Shown piece by piece: positions 47,825 to 59,623 of a stretch of 64,000 nt of DNA. Each line of letters starts with the position of its first letter. Within the stretch, counting starts at the first letter, position 1. A program made the position numbers and the translations under genes. Where the stretch lies: contig VNWV01000007.1 in the NCBI GenBank assembly GCA_009801085.1, positions 620,001 through 684,000 of the forward strand, written 5' to 3'. Source of the stretch: Lasiodiplodia sp. COLG20 (taxonomy: Eukaryota; Ascomycota; Dothideomycetes; Botryosphaeriales; Botryosphaeriaceae). Below the pieces are notes generated by a model. That model was not told the DNA's origin, did not search any database, and saw only the letters and a list, made by a program, of their open reading frames with translations.

Positions 47825-50800
47825 ATGGGGGACGCCAATCTGAAAGTTGGCCAAGTCATTGAGCTTAATGACGGCCGCATCGGCGTGATCCGCTTCATCG
47901 GCGACACCGCCTTTGCCGACGGTCTTTGGGTCGGCGTAGAGTTTGACGATCCCTCCGGAAAAAACGATGGCTCGGTACAAGGAACGCGGTATTTCGACTC
48001 GAAGCCCGGCCATGGCATGTTCTTGCGGCCTATGGGCGTCGCCCGCATCGTGGAGGAGCCGAAGCCTAAGGCTCCTGCCAGACCTGCTGCGGCGAGGCCT
48101 GGGGCTCCTGGGGCAGTCGCCAGGAGGGCTACTGGGTCAATCGATCAAGGCAAAGGAAGGCCATCGAGCATGGCAGCAGAGTCTTCAACTCCGAGGCCGA
48201 GGATGGGGAGCAGGCCGTCCAGCATCGACACGAAAAGCCCTGCGGCTGGTACAAGAATCGGAGTAGGACTTGATCGCGCCTCGAAATGTGTAATTCTGCT
48301 AATTTGATGCTGCAGTCTCCCACCAAGAGGCCCGCAGCCGGCTCGATTTCTCGCCCGCGTCCAAGCATAAGCGGCGGAACGACAGCGCCCCCAAGGCGTA
48401 CTTCAACGACATCGACGGGTGCCGCAAAGTCGGCGACGGCAAGCGCAGCAACCGCCGCCAAACATGCCCCCAGACCATCTATCAGCGGCGCCCGGACTGG
48501 CTTGGCCAAACCCGGTGAAGCCTCTACAGCCAGAACCGCGGCGGCCCGCCAGTCCCTCAGTGTCGCGAAGCCACGTCCGGGCGCGAGTCCTCCATCTTCC
48601 AGTAGAACCTCTGCCTCCCCCTCGGCGCCAGTGGCCCAACGGAGCGTCAGCGCTGTGCAGAAGGACGCCGAGATCAAAGAGCTTCAGACAAAGCTCCGAG
48701 TATTGGAAGAGAAGCGTGCTGAGGATAGGGAGAAGATTGCAACGCTGGACAGGGTGCAAGAAGAGCGGAACAAGTACGAGCAAATCATTCAGAAGCTGCA
48801 GACGAAAATTCAGCCGCTCTCGCAGGAAAACAATGAGCTCAAGAAGAACTTGAAGGAAGCAGAGTCAAGGCTCGAGCAGGTTGAAGCCATCCAAGCTGAG
48901 CATGAGACGATTTTGGAGATGGCCACCTTGGACCGTGAAATGGCTGAAGAACAGACAGAAGCGTACAAGGCTGATCTCGAAGCCGTCAAGCAGCGTCTTG
49001 AGGAGCTGGAGCTGGAGAATGAGATTCTAAAGGACGAAAACCAAGAACTTGGGCAGGAAATGAACCCGGAAGAGAGGACGAGCATGGGATGGCTTCAGTT
49101 GGAACGCGAGAATGAGCGGCTGCGTGAGGCTCTCTTGCGTCTGCGCGACATCACCCAGGAGTCAGAGGCGGAGCTGCGCGATCAGCTCAAGAGCTTAGAG
49201 GAAGACAACCAGGAGCTTTCTGGTGTGAAGGAGCAGTATGACGAGACCAAGACGAAGCTTCTGGAAGCAGAGGCAGACATTGAGGATCTGCGGCAACAGC
49301 TCGACGCTGCTCTTGGAGCCGAGGAGATGATCGAAGAGCTGACCGAAAAGAACTTGGCTTTGAACGAGTACATCGAGCAACTCAAGGTTTCGATCGAGGA
49401 GCTCGAGACACTCAAGGAGCTCAACGACGAACTCGAGGTCAATCATGTTGAGAACGAGAAGCAGCTTCAGGAACAGATTGACTTCAAGGATGCCATCATT
49501 GGCGACCTGGGCCGCCGCGCTATGCAGCAAGACGAGACCATCTCAGACCAAGAGTATACCATCTTGCGCTTCCGCGAGCTGGTAACCAACCTGCAGTCCG
49601 ACATGGAAGACATGAGAGCCTCCAAGGAGATCAGCGAAACGCAGGCGCAGGATCTGAACAACCGGTCGAGAGCTATGATGGATCTCAACAGGCAGCTCCA
49701 AGCTTCTGCCTCCAGCACCAAGATGAAAACCATCGACATGGAGCTACGGAAACTTGAGGCCCAGGAAGCCGCCGAGCATCTCTCCATTGTCCAGCTGTTC
49801 CTTCCCGAAGCCTTCCATTCGGAGAGAGAGTCTGTTCTGGCTCTACTCCGCTTCAAGAGAATTGGGTTCAAAGCATCGCTTGTGCACAACTTTGTCAAGG
49901 ATAAGGTGTCTGGAGATGCACCGATCAACGATGAGGACATCTTCGAAGCCTGTGACGTCCTCGACAAGCTCACTTGGATTTCGGCTATGTGCGATAGATT
50001 CGTCACAGCTATCTCGACTTGTTCTCTGGATCAGTTCGCCAGGTTCGAGGGTACTCTGTATGAGCTTGAACCTGTTGAACGCGCTCTCAACGGCCACATT
50101 GATGGTCTTAAGAGAGATGAACTCAAGGAGAAGCAGGTGGCGGAGGAGCTTCACAGGTACGTTGCTGTTGACTCTGATTTTAGTATTCTGTCTAACGTTC
50201 ACCTAGGTCTATTGCTGTCATGTCTCACCTTGCTGAAACTCACCTTGGTGATGGCCTTGAGGGCTATGCCAACGATATTGTCATGCGTACGCTGCTTATG
50301 CAAAGTCACCTGGAGACCACCGCTGCCGCCCTCATGCTTGTCAAAGGAGAAGTTCAGACTCGCATTCCATCACAGGGTGAAGACGAATATGATGGAGTCG
50401 ACCGCTTCATCTCTAAGACTGAAGAGATCATCGCGCAGTCTCGCAGCGCGAAGGTTATCGTTGGCAAGGCTCTTCGCACCCTGCAAGAGCTCAAGGCTCG
50501 CTCGCTTACTCTGCAGAATGACACTCTCAACTCGTTTGAAGAGTGCCAAGATGCGTCTGACGATCTTGCACACTATGTTCGGAAGATGGGCGAGAACGTG
50601 TTCCAGCTGCTACATGAAGACACCCGCACCGAACCTTTCACTATCAGCGAGGTCCGCAGTGCCATGTTCAAGGCTTCCGAGGAGGTATTTTCCGTATCCG
50701 AATCTGAGATGTATGCGACCTTTGCGGCCAGGCTTCGCAAGCTTAGCGAGGACCTTACTGAGCTTGTCAACATCACTTCCGACCTTGAGCTCACTGTCGA

Positions 50801-51743
50801 GTTCGAGAAGCACCCTGCACCCTGGGTCCTGCGGTCCAAGGAGCTCCAGGACAGCAAGATCGTGTCTGTGGACACGGAAGAGGAGGTCCGTCGCCTCAAG
50901 GAAGAAGTCCACGCCCGATCCATGCAAATCAAGCTGCAAGAGCAGAAGCACGAGGAAGCAGCCGTCAAGATCGAGCTACTCGAAAGCCGCACGCGCGACT
51001 CATCTAAGAAGGCGCAGCGCATCACCGAGCTCGAGAAGAAGATCGAAGAGAACAAGAACCGGGAGAAACAGCTGGCCGAAGCCCTCGAGACCCAAGTCCG
51101 CGATCTAGCCGCCCTCGAGACGGAGAAGGAGAAGTGGAAAACACAGGCAGAACAGGCCAAGGCTATCGAGGCGGCCATGGGCGGCGAAGGCAGGCGCGAC
51201 TCTGGTGGCGAGAAGACCGTTGCTACGAAGCGCGAGATCGATGCGCTCAAGACGGATATCCAGTATTTGGAGGCGGCCAACAGGTTCCTGCGCCAGTCGA
51301 ACCGCCGCGAGCACATTGGCAAGGTTGCCACCAGCACGTCATGGCTGCGCACTACGCTCGTACCGCCGAGCAAGGTGGCGGCATCGGCAGCGGATGGTGA
51401 GGCGCAAAATGCCGAAGCCATGCCCAGGCGCAGGCTTGCGGCGCTGCAAGAGATTACAAACTTACCGACTGTTTCGAAGCTGGTGAATTTGAAGGACACT
51501 GGGGACTCGGAGGAGGAAGCGGGCGCGGACACTGTTGGCGAGAACATTCGTCCAAAGAATAGTAAGCTCAGGTGGAGGCCGATGAAGAGCACGCCGCAGT
51601 GGCAGCTTAGCGAGCAGGAGCTTAGGAGGGCAGAAGCGTGGGAGGCGCTGTGGGGCGGAAAAGGTATGGGCGGGTTGTATGAGGACGGGGGCATGGACAC
51701 TCCATGGAGTGTGAGCACTGGGGCTGTGGGGATAGTGCGGTGA
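47825..51743 (+). CDS. dynactin p150-Glued subunit, 1,271 residues, three exons
   Basis: Exons 47825-48262, 48316-50156 and 50207-51743; introns 53 bp (GTAGGA..CAG) and 50 bp (GTACGT..TAG). The N-terminus is a CAP-Gly domain (about 5-70: GRIGVIRFIGDTAFADGLWV, the microtubule/EB1-binding GKNDGSV, and a GHGMFLRP finish). A basic Ser/Pro/Ala-rich linker (about 80-270) follows, then a long coiled coil CC1 (about 280-620, dynein intermediate-chain binding). Next comes the globular dynein-arm region typical of p150 (about 640-980) and a second coiled coil (about 1000-1080). It is the largest dynactin subunit, equivalent to Neurospora RO-3 and yeast Nip100. It links cytoplasmic dynein to microtubules for nuclear migration and hyphal transport. 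Length agrees with RO-3 (about 1,300). Intron 1 lies in the basic linker. Confidence 0.94.
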
Positions 51744-52341
51744 TGGAAAGCGAAAGAACGCTTTACGTTATGATACCCAATGAGGTCTTATGAAGCGACG
51801 AATGAGGAAATTAGATCAAAGGCTACGTGCTTCCTTGGGCATTGTGCTCAAATTGATACGGAATCTAGCAAAAAATCAGGCCCACCGCTGGAGCTAGTGA
51901 GGGTTGGCCGGTTTTGGGACAGCCTGCTAACTCCCGTCTTAACCTAGGAGTTGCTTAAACCTCTCATCCTGAATTTGCATTCGTACACCAATTACTGGTC
52001 TTCCGGCAGACTGGGGGAGAACGGCCTATTTCTGAATGTACTCCGTATTTCACCTCACTCCTCAGAAATGGACGCCTTGGCTCTGTAACTTTATTCTTGT
52101 CGTCTATACTTAATATCACCTGAGCCAGAGATCGCACAGCACTCGTAACTTTCTTGTAGGCTATTTTTTGTGTTCGTCGCTTCGCTAAAGTGACTTCCGC
52201 ATACGACATCAGATCTAAGACCCTCGAAAGCAGCGCACGGGCCACGACTTTTGCTTATCGATACGAAACTTTTCATCGGCACCGAATTGGCTCTGGCGAC
52301 AAACCACCGCTTCCTCCGCACGCCTCGCCGTGAAGAGCAAG
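51744..52341. promoter_or_regulatory. intergenic p150 to RRP12
   Basis: 598 bp between tandem genes: p150 3' UTR, then the probable RRP12 promoter. Nothing else recognised. Confidence 0.5.
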
Positions 52342-55300
52342 ATGAGTCTGAACGAGAGGCTCGACAAGATCCGCTCCTCGCCGAAGCTGCAAAACCAGCA
52401 GCAGGTTAGTACTCATGCCCACCTTCACCCACATTTCCCCCAATAACCTTTGCGCCAGACGGCGGTGGTTCTTTCCGCGGTCGAAGACACGCTCCGCGAC
52501 CAGAAGTCCGATTTCACGCCCACCGCATACTTCGCGGCCCTCCTGTCGCTGCTGGCCCAGTACATCTCGCCGCAGAAGGGAATTGTCAACAAAGAGGTAG
52601 CCACCGCTGTGGTCTACCTGCTCGACCTCGTCACCCCCAATGTGCCCGCCCCGCTGCTGCGCGCGAAATTCTCGCAGATCCTGACCAACCTTGCGCCGGC
52701 CCTGACACACCCGGAGGCGGAGGCCCCGCTGCTGCGCTCGTCGATTGGATGCTTGGAGGGCCTGCTGGTTGTGCAGGACGCGCAGGCTTGGGCTCTGCCG
52801 CAGTCTGAAGTCAGCCCGCGTAGGGCCGTCGCTGGCCTGCTCACCATCGCCGTTGACCACCGCCCTAAGGTGCGCAAGCGGGCTCAGGATGCGCTGGCCC
52901 AGATGCTGAAGAACCCCCCGCCGAGCCCGTCTCTGGACCATCCTGCGGCCGACATGTGCGCTGAGACTGCGCTGCGGTCGCTGAAGGAAATCACGGATGC
53001 TGCTGCGAAGAACAAGAAACACCACCGCTCTCAAAAGGATGGTCAAACGCACGAACCTGGTCTTATTCACGCTCTTCAGCTGATCAAGGTTATCGCATCC
53101 GCTGCTGGAGGATGGCCAAGCAAGAAGATTGACGCTCTTTGCGAACTCCTACTAAGCATTTCGAAGTCGAGCAACGAGTTCCTGACTATGGCGGCGTTCG
53201 AGGTTTTCGAGGTTATTTTCGCCGGTATGGTCGACGAGATGTCTTCCGCGAAGCTCCCGCGCCTTCTCGAGGTCATTGGCGAGCTCCAGCCATCACAGAA
53301 TGATACGCAACTCCTGCCGCCATGGATCGCTGTGCTCTCGAGGGGCTACGATGTTGCTGCTCAGGTTGAGCCGGAGGAAACGTTTCAGAAACTGCCCGAT
53401 CTATTCTCGATGATTTCTAACTTCCTCGTGTCCCCCTCGCACAACATCCGGATCTCGGCTTCGGAAGGAATGATTTCGTTTGTCGCAAACTGCATCCCTG
53501 ACAGCGTCCTTCTCGAGCCCTCAATATTCGACGAGAAGGTGCTCGAGAAGTTGGCGAAGAATGCGGCGGATCTGCTGAGTGTCAAATACCAGGCCGCGTG
53601 GATGGAGGTTTTCAATGTCCTTGCTGCTATGTTCGACGCCTTCCGCTGGAGAGCAGCGCCGATCATGTCGAATGTTGTCAAAATTGTCGGTGACTTGAGA
53701 GGCAACGAGTCGTTCACGGGCAAGAAGGAGGCCGATGAGGTCCTTGGGAAGGCGGTTAGAGCCATGGGTCCCGACAATGTTCTGGAGATCCTTCCTTTGA
53801 ATTTACACAAGCCGGTCGCTGGTCAGCCTGGACGTGCTTGGCTCCTTCCAATCCTCAGAGACTCGGTTGCAAACACAAGGCTGGCGCACTTCCGCACCGA
53901 GATGGTTCCCCTGAGCGAGGCAATGTTCCAGAGAGTATTGAACCACGGCAGTGCTGAGAAGACCATGGAGGTCAAGATTTTCGAAACCATTGTTAACCAG
54001 ACCTGGGCCACTCTTCCAGGCTACTGCGACCTGCCTATGGACCTGCAAGAGGCTTTCGATCAGAGCTTTGCCGAAATGATTGCGAACCTTTTGTACCAGC
54101 AAGTCGAGCTCCGGACTGATCTTTGCCGAGCATTGCAGACTGTGGTTGAGTCGAACAAGGCCATCGCTGAGGTCGAGGGCGAAGAAGACCTTGTAGCCCA
54201 ATCCAGGGTCTCCAAGGCTGACGCGCAGAAGAACTTGGAGTATCTTTCAGGCTTCGCATCGAATATTCTTGCCGTACTCTTCAACGTTTACAACCAGACC
54301 CTGCCACAGTCAAGGGGTAATATTCTGAGCTGTATCAACGCCTATCTCAGTATCACTCCCGCTGGAGAACTCATGGAGACTTTCACGCGCGTTGCTACTA
54401 TGCTCGAGCAATCTTTGAGCGAAATTGGCTCGCAAACCCAGGCGGACAAGCAGAAAGACAAGAAGACCACCGACAAGATGCCTCCTGCAAGCCACACCTT
54501 GATGGACCTTGTCATTACCATTTCGATTTACCTGCCCCGGGAGAGTTTTGCAACGCTTTTCCAGATTGCGACGCTTATGATCAACAAGGACGACGATCCC
54601 CAGCTGCAAAAGAAGGCTTACAAGCTCATTCCGCGACTTGCTGAGTCTGACTTGGGCAAAGCTGCTCTTCAGGAACGTAACGCAGAACTCCAAACATTGC
54701 TTCTCGACAGCGCGCCCAAGGCCACTAGCCCTGCGAAGCGTGATCGTCTGGCCGCTCTCTCCCAAGTCGTGGAATACCTCCCTGGCGAAGATCTGCACTT
54801 CATTCCCGCCATTCTTTCGGAAGTCGTCATTTCTTGCAAGGAAGTGAACGAGAAGGCGAGAACAGCAGCTTTCGATCTGTTGGTCCTCATGGGTGAACGC
54901 ATGCAGCAGGGCGGTACTGTCAAGCAGTCGAAGATCCCTCTTATGGACGAGTCTGCGCCAGACGTGCCTGCCACCCTTGAGGAGTACATTACGATGATGT
55001 CTGCTGGTCTTGCCGGCTCGACGCCGCACATGATCAGCGCCTCCATCACCGGAATTACTCGTATCCTGTATCAATTCCGCACATCTCTTCCTGACGCAGT
55101 GATTACGGATCTCGTGCAGACCATGGACCTGTTCCTTACCTCGGCCAACCGTGAAATCGTTCGTTCCGTCCTTGGCTTCGTCAAGGTCTCCGTTATTTCT
55201 CTCCCTGGTAGCCTTATGCTCCCTCGCCTGAACACGCTTATTCCGAACCTTTTGGTTTGGAGTCACGAGCACAAGGGTCACTTCAAGGACAAGGTCAAGC

Positions 55301-56154
55301 ATATTTTCGAACGCATGATCCGTCGTTTCGGCGTCGAGGTTGTCGAGAAGAACACGCCCGAAAGCGACCGCAAACTCATCACCAACATCCGCAAGACACA
55401 CGACCGCCAGAAGCGCAAGAAGGCGGCCGCTGCGGGCGGTGAGGGCGAGGAAAGCCACCAGCCGGAGAAACGGCGCAGCAAGTTCGAGAGCGAATACGAC
55501 GAGGCCGTCTACGGCTCCGAAAGCGAGTCCGACTCCGGCTCAGACGTGTCGGACAACGAAGCCATGGGCCGCGGCAAGGGCGGCAAGAAGGGCGGCAAGA
55601 CGTACATTGTCGAGGACGACAACGAGCCGCTCGATCTGCTCGACCGCCGTGCGCTGGGCAACGTCTCGAGCACGAAGCCCCTCAAGGGCGCCCGCGGCGC
55701 GCAGCAGCAGAAGACCAAGGCGAAGGTTGACTTGGACGGCAAGCTGCTTCTGGGCGACTCGAGCGATGACGACGACGATGGCATGGCGCTGGACGGCGAG
55801 CCAGGCGACGGCTCGCTCGAAGGCGGCATCAACGCGTACGTCAGCGCTATTCGCGGCCAGGACACGGGCGCGAGGAAGGGTCGGGGTGGCATGATCAAGT
55901 TCTCGAACAAGAGGAAGGGCGGTGATGGAGACGAGATGGAGGTCGACGAGGAGGAGGTGGCGGATAAGTTGAAGTCGAAGCAGCAGCCGTTCAGGAAGCC
56001 GCTTGGTGGCGGAAAGGCCGGTGGTGATAGCCGTGGTCGTGGCGGCGGCGGCGGCGGCCGTGGCGGTGGTCGTGGAGGCTTTGGAAAGACGAGGGGTGGG
56101 AGGATAGACAAAGGCGGCAGGGGTGGAAGGGGCGGAAGGGGTGGACGGAGATGA
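52342..56154 (+). CDS. RRP12: RRP12-like ribosome biogenesis/export factor, 1,252 residues, two exons
   Basis: Exons 52342-52404 (63 bp, MSLNERLDKIRSSPKLQNQ...) and 52459-56154; 54-bp intron GTTAGT..CAG. The bulk is HEAT-like helical repeats, including the NUC173 region (about 330-520; KYQAAWMEVFNVLAAMFDAF, LSEAMFQRVLNHG). The last ~230 residues are disordered: an acidic Ser/Asp/Glu patch (YGSESESDSGSDVSDNE), a DSSDDDDDG run, then a long RGG/GRG tail (from about 1200). Yeast Rrp12 associates with late 90S, 40S and 60S precursors, interacts with export Ran/karyopherins and is needed for subunit export from the nucleus. The RGG tail would be a substrate for arginine methylation and is suited to RNA binding. 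A basic patch (RQKRKKAAAAGG) before it may act as an NLS. Confidence 0.94.
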
Positions 56155-56672
56155 ACGGGGCCTTTCTTTTCGTTTGGAGGTCAACAACGTTAATGAATGG
56201 CGTCGCGTGGAAAAAGTAGTTAGGTTTCGAATTGTTTATTCTGTTTCGAGATTGCGGAATACCATGATTTCATTATTTTCATGCTTCATATCGAAGGGCC
56301 TGTGCAAAGCAAGACGCAGAAGTTGTAGTCGGTGAAGAAACGCTGCATGAATTCTGCTAGTGAAGAGTGGGTCGATGTTATGTATGTTCACGGCTATGGC
56401 AAAGGTTTTTCTTTTCATTTTTGGTCGTCTGTTAGCTCGGTACCTAGCACCTCATATGTGACGTCAGACGATATCCAATCACTCCCTGCAGCAAGCTCGA
56501 GTGAATCGCGGTATGCACAGATGTTAATTCCTTTGTTATATTCAGCAATTAGTCGTGGAAGAATTCACTGCGGCACTCTTTATGATACAAGATTCTTCGC
56601 CGCAATATCTATTGCGCTTACTACCGCGACCTTAGTACTACCAACGACGAAATGGATTGGCTATGATTCCAT
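56155..56672. other. intergenic between convergent RRP12 and COX12
   Basis: About 520 bp, AT-rich; 3' UTRs of two convergent genes. No other feature seen. Confidence 0.5.
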
Positions 56673-57377
56673 CTATTGGTCAAGGCGGACGGGGAAGGTG
56701 CCGGCCTCTGCAAACAGTCGTCAGCACTGAAAACTGCAGCCATTGAATCCATTGGGGAGCTACTCACCACGCTGATCGTTCCAGCGCTCGACCCAGCCGC
56801 TAGGGCAGAGCGACCTGTAGGCGAGGAGGAACTGCCGCCTAATGTTAGCTTTTTGGAGCACATGGGAGCTGGTGGACGAAATATGGCATACCTGGCGGCA
56901 AGGAGCGAAGTCCTCACCCTTGGCAAGGATGCACTTGTGGTAGTCGACGTAGTTCTGCCAGCAGTGCTTGGTCCTGCGGTGCGCTATCAGTGCCCGGCAA
57001 CATTATGGAGACAGACCAGGTCTATGGGAGGGCTCACTGGTTCTGGTTCGGGAAGCGGGCGTCGAAGCCTGTTGCGATGCGGCGTGAGCAAATGCGGATC
57101 ATCCTCGCTTTAGCGAGAGCGAGCAATGGCCGGTCTGAGGGAACCTCCTCCACCCCATCATTCCAATGCGCAGTCTGCGGAGCTGCAGGGAGCAAGACCG
57201 GGGAGAGGAGTGGCCCGTGGGTGCCGGGGAACTTGGTGCGGGGATGACGTACCAGCTGTAAGTAGTGGGCTTAAGGTCAGCACTGGGTTCGATCTTTCAA
57301 CGGATGGACGGAACGAGAGCGCGCTCACCAGTAACGAACTTGAAGGGCTTGGTCTCGCGGTCGTCGGAGTCAGACAT
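56673..57377 (-). CDS. COX12: cytochrome c oxidase subunit VIb (Cox12/COX6B), 86 residues, five exons
   Basis: Exons 57377-57329, 57068-57038, 56973-56892, 56831-56768 and 56707-56673; introns 260, 64, 60 and 60 bp, all GT-AG, phases 1, 2, 0 and 1. The gene is missed by simple ORF scanning because all exons are 31-82 bp. The spliced product has the twin-cysteine CHCH fold: C31-x9-C41 (CWQNYVDYHKC) and C52-x10-C63 (CRQFLLAYRSLC), exactly the COX6B spacing, flanked by ETKPFKFVTG and WVERWNDQREAGTFP. It sits on the intermembrane-space face of complex IV and is imported by the Mia40 disulphide relay; there is no cleavable presequence. It shares a 339-bp promoter with an MLRQ/NDUFA4-family gene. 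Intron 1 is unusually long. Confidence 0.94.
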
Positions 57378-57716
57378 GGCGGCGGGGTCGAATTGGAGGT
57401 GGTGCGGGTGGTTGTAGGATAGCGGTTGTCGCGATGCAGGTTGCGGCGGGATGGGTGGTAATTCGGCGATGGTGGTTCGATGGAGGAGGGCGCGCAAAGA
57501 GAGAGGCCCGCGGCAAGTGCCGCCTGCGCGGTAGCTCCCACCGCCCTGCCGAACACAGCTGCGAGCACCGGCGGCCAGGGAGCCTCAGCACGCAGACGTC
57601 TAAGTCTTGGCGCGCAGCTTGCCCGAGGAATACCTATCCAAACGTCAACGCTCCCATCCTCGACACCTGCATCACCACCAACCCGACCCTCTCCACTCAA
57701 GACAACGCTGCTCGCC
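57378..57716. promoter_or_regulatory. divergent promoter COX12 / MLRQ gene
   Basis: 339 bp between start codons of two small respiratory-chain genes, GC-rich. The only CCAAT-type pentamer seen (ATTGG at 57392-57396) is 15 bp from the COX12 ATG, which is too close for a normal HAP-complex site. No other element recognised. Confidence 0.5.
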
Positions 57717-58345
57717 ATGCTTGCCTCCCGCTCCATCGGCCTCCAGGCCGCCCGGGCTTTCCAGCCCATCCGCTTCGCTGCGCCTGTCAGCCGCCAGGCC
57801 CGCTTCCTCAACATGAGGGCCACCCCGCGCATGATGCGCCCCGTTCCTGTGCGTCGCCATGCTGTCGAGAGCTGATGAGCGACCCATGCTGACATTTTCT
57901 GCAGAAGGAGGAGCACAGCGGTACGCCCATTCCCCCAATGGCATCCGGAGTGCGCGCGCACAAGCGCACAAAGCCCGCTCGCCCGCCGGAAGCTCCTTAT
58001 CAACCCAGATAGACATAGCTAACGCGCTCCCAACGCAGCCCACACCATCTCCCAGCGCATCCGCACCCTCAAGAAGATTCCCCCGGAGTTGATCCCCCTC
58101 GGTGCGTTTCCGCTCCCCCGGCGATGACATCAAGATTACGTGCTTGGGCTAACACTGCGTTTTGAATCATTACAGGCATCGTCCTTTGGTAAACACCCAC
58201 AGCTCTCAGTGTCCATTGCAACATCAGCTAACGTAGGATGCGATTTTACAGCGTCGCCGTCGGTGCTGCTTTCTTCTCCATCTTCAGGAAGCTCTACGTC
58301 GATAAGACGCTCCGCCTCTCCAGGCAGAGGGGCCACGAGGCATAG
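57717..58345 (+). CDS. MLRQ/NDUFA4 (B12D) family respiratory protein, 105 residues, five exons with two micro-exons
   Basis: Exons 57717-57848, 57905-57920 (16 bp), 58039-58101, 58176-58188 (13 bp) and 58252-58345; introns 56, 118, 74 and 63 bp, GT-AG, phases 0, 1, 1 and 2, with TGCTGAC, GCTAAC, GCTAAC and GCTAAC branch elements. The first ~40 residues are rich in Arg/Ala without acids (mitochondrial presequence). IPPELIPLG leads into one membrane helix (IVLCVAVGAAFFSIF) and ends RKLYVDKTLRLSRQ, typical of fungal MLRQ/B12D proteins. The family was named as a complex I subunit, but mammalian NDUFA4 is now placed in complex IV. For the last intron a closer AG at 58236 would also keep frame, replacing Cys by six residues, but it lies only a few bases from the branch site. 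Confidence 0.88.
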
Positions 58346-58711
58346 ATTGCCTTTAAACCACAGGTTGCAATAGTGGGAGGAGAAAAAAGACGAATCGAAG
58401 GCTGCGAGGAAAGCTTTTCTTTTCTGAATTTTCCAAGAAATTGAGGTCCCATGGGATATCTTTGTACAGGAAGCGACCAGCTGCCCGTGTCCGAAATTCC
58501 AAATTCCTTGACATTAGATTCACATACGCGAAATGTCTCCTTTGTTACGCCTGTGACGCCGCCCCAATGCCGTGATAGCTCGCACTTGAGATTTGATACG
58601 CTTCAATGCTTGCCCCAAAAAAATATTGAGGTTCGGGTACCTCCTGACTGATTGGATCGGCCCCCCTGCCGTTGCTCGCTACGATCATGCAGCATGCCCT
58701 CTCAACCCCCT
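58346..58711. other. intergenic between convergent MLRQ and RRM genes
   Basis: 366 bp; 3' UTRs of two convergent genes, nothing else seen. Confidence 0.5.
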
Positions 58712-59222
58712 TCATTCAGGCTTTGGGCCAGCGACGTCTAGGCCTTCCAATCCCTGCATGGGATCCGCGGCTGTCATCGCTCCCGCCTTTGCTTGCTCGG
58801 CAGCCAAGCGGTCTTCATCACTGACCGCGTGCTTGGCCAAGTAGCCCTCCTACGCATGGGTTAGTACAGATTGAACCACGAGATAGCATAAAATAGCAGA
58901 CCTGTTCCCAGATAGCCGTCTTGCTCCCCAGACCCTCGTTCTGGTCCTTCTGCGGCTTCGCGGTGGCGACCTTGATGACACGGCCGAAGAGCTCGCTCTG
59001 GTCCATGTTGTCGATGGCCTCGCGGGCGTCGGCAGCATGCTCGAACTCGACGTAGCCGAAGCCGCGGTGCGGGTCGGTCGACGAAGGCAAGTCGGGCTTG
59101 GGCAAGGATATGTCGACAATCTCGCCGAAGGGCACGAAGGCGTCGTGCAGCGTGCGGCTGGTGACCTGGTTGTCGAGGCCGCCGACGTAGACGGTCGCCT
59201 TGAGGCGCGCTGTTTCGGACAT
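58712..59222 (-). CDS. single-RRM RNA-binding protein, 152 residues, two exons
   Basis: Exons 59222-58902 and 58849-58712; 52-bp intron GTCTGC, GTACTAAC branch, TAG. One RRM covers about 8-92: RNP2 is ATVYVGGL and RNP1 is RGFGYVEF, with FGRVIKVATAKP as the last strand. This is closest to the N-terminal RRM of the cyclophilin-RRM proteins (PPIE/Cyp33), but no isomerase domain follows. Instead there is a short acidic-helical tail (GYLAKHAVSDEDRLAAEQAK) of the kind kept among filamentous fungi. A role in mRNA processing is likely but not shown by the sequence. Transcribed divergently from SEC31. Confidence 0.9.
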
Positions 59223-59623
59223 TGTGACGACAGCTATGGCGAACAGGAGTAGAGGCAGCGGCGGCGGTCGGGATAAGAAAAGTCGATATCACGTGCAAGG
59301 TTGGGCAGTCCGTTTTGCTGGGTGGCCATGGTGCGGCGGGGCTGGTGGTCGCAGCTGCTGCCCGAGACATGAGACCCCCGGCTAGGCTTGGCGCTGCCCG
59401 CGAGGCCACCTTGTGGGAAAGTCGGCCAGGCATGCGCTCATGACGAACCGAAGCTCTCCCTCTCAATTCACGACGCCACGTTCCACCTAAATCCGCACCG
59501 AGCTTCCTTTTCCCTTCTCTCCTTCCCAGTGATACCCTTCCCTAATCCGCCGCTCGGCATCGTCACGCCTGTACTGTTCACGCCGCCGCCGAGCCCGCCG
59601 CTTCTCTCGACCACGCTGCAGCT
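59223..59623. promoter_or_regulatory. divergent promoter RRM gene / SEC31, with E-box
   Basis: 401 bp between start codons. A CACGTG core lies at 59290-59295, nearer the RRM gene. The SEC31 side is pyrimidine-rich (59500-59600), a usual fungal 5' UTR feature. Confidence 0.5.

Noticed and set aside
50573..51718. 381-codon minus-strand open frame opposite dynactin p150
   Set aside because: Ser-rich mirror of Glu/Lys/Leu coiled-coil codons; a typical shadow.
54310..55458. 382-codon minus-strand open frame opposite RRP12
   Set aside because: Antisense of a strongly biased coding region; no domain or splice logic.
55340..55894. 184-codon frame inside the RRP12 C-terminus
   Set aside because: A +1-frame Arg/Thr-rich shadow of acidic and RGG-coding sequence.
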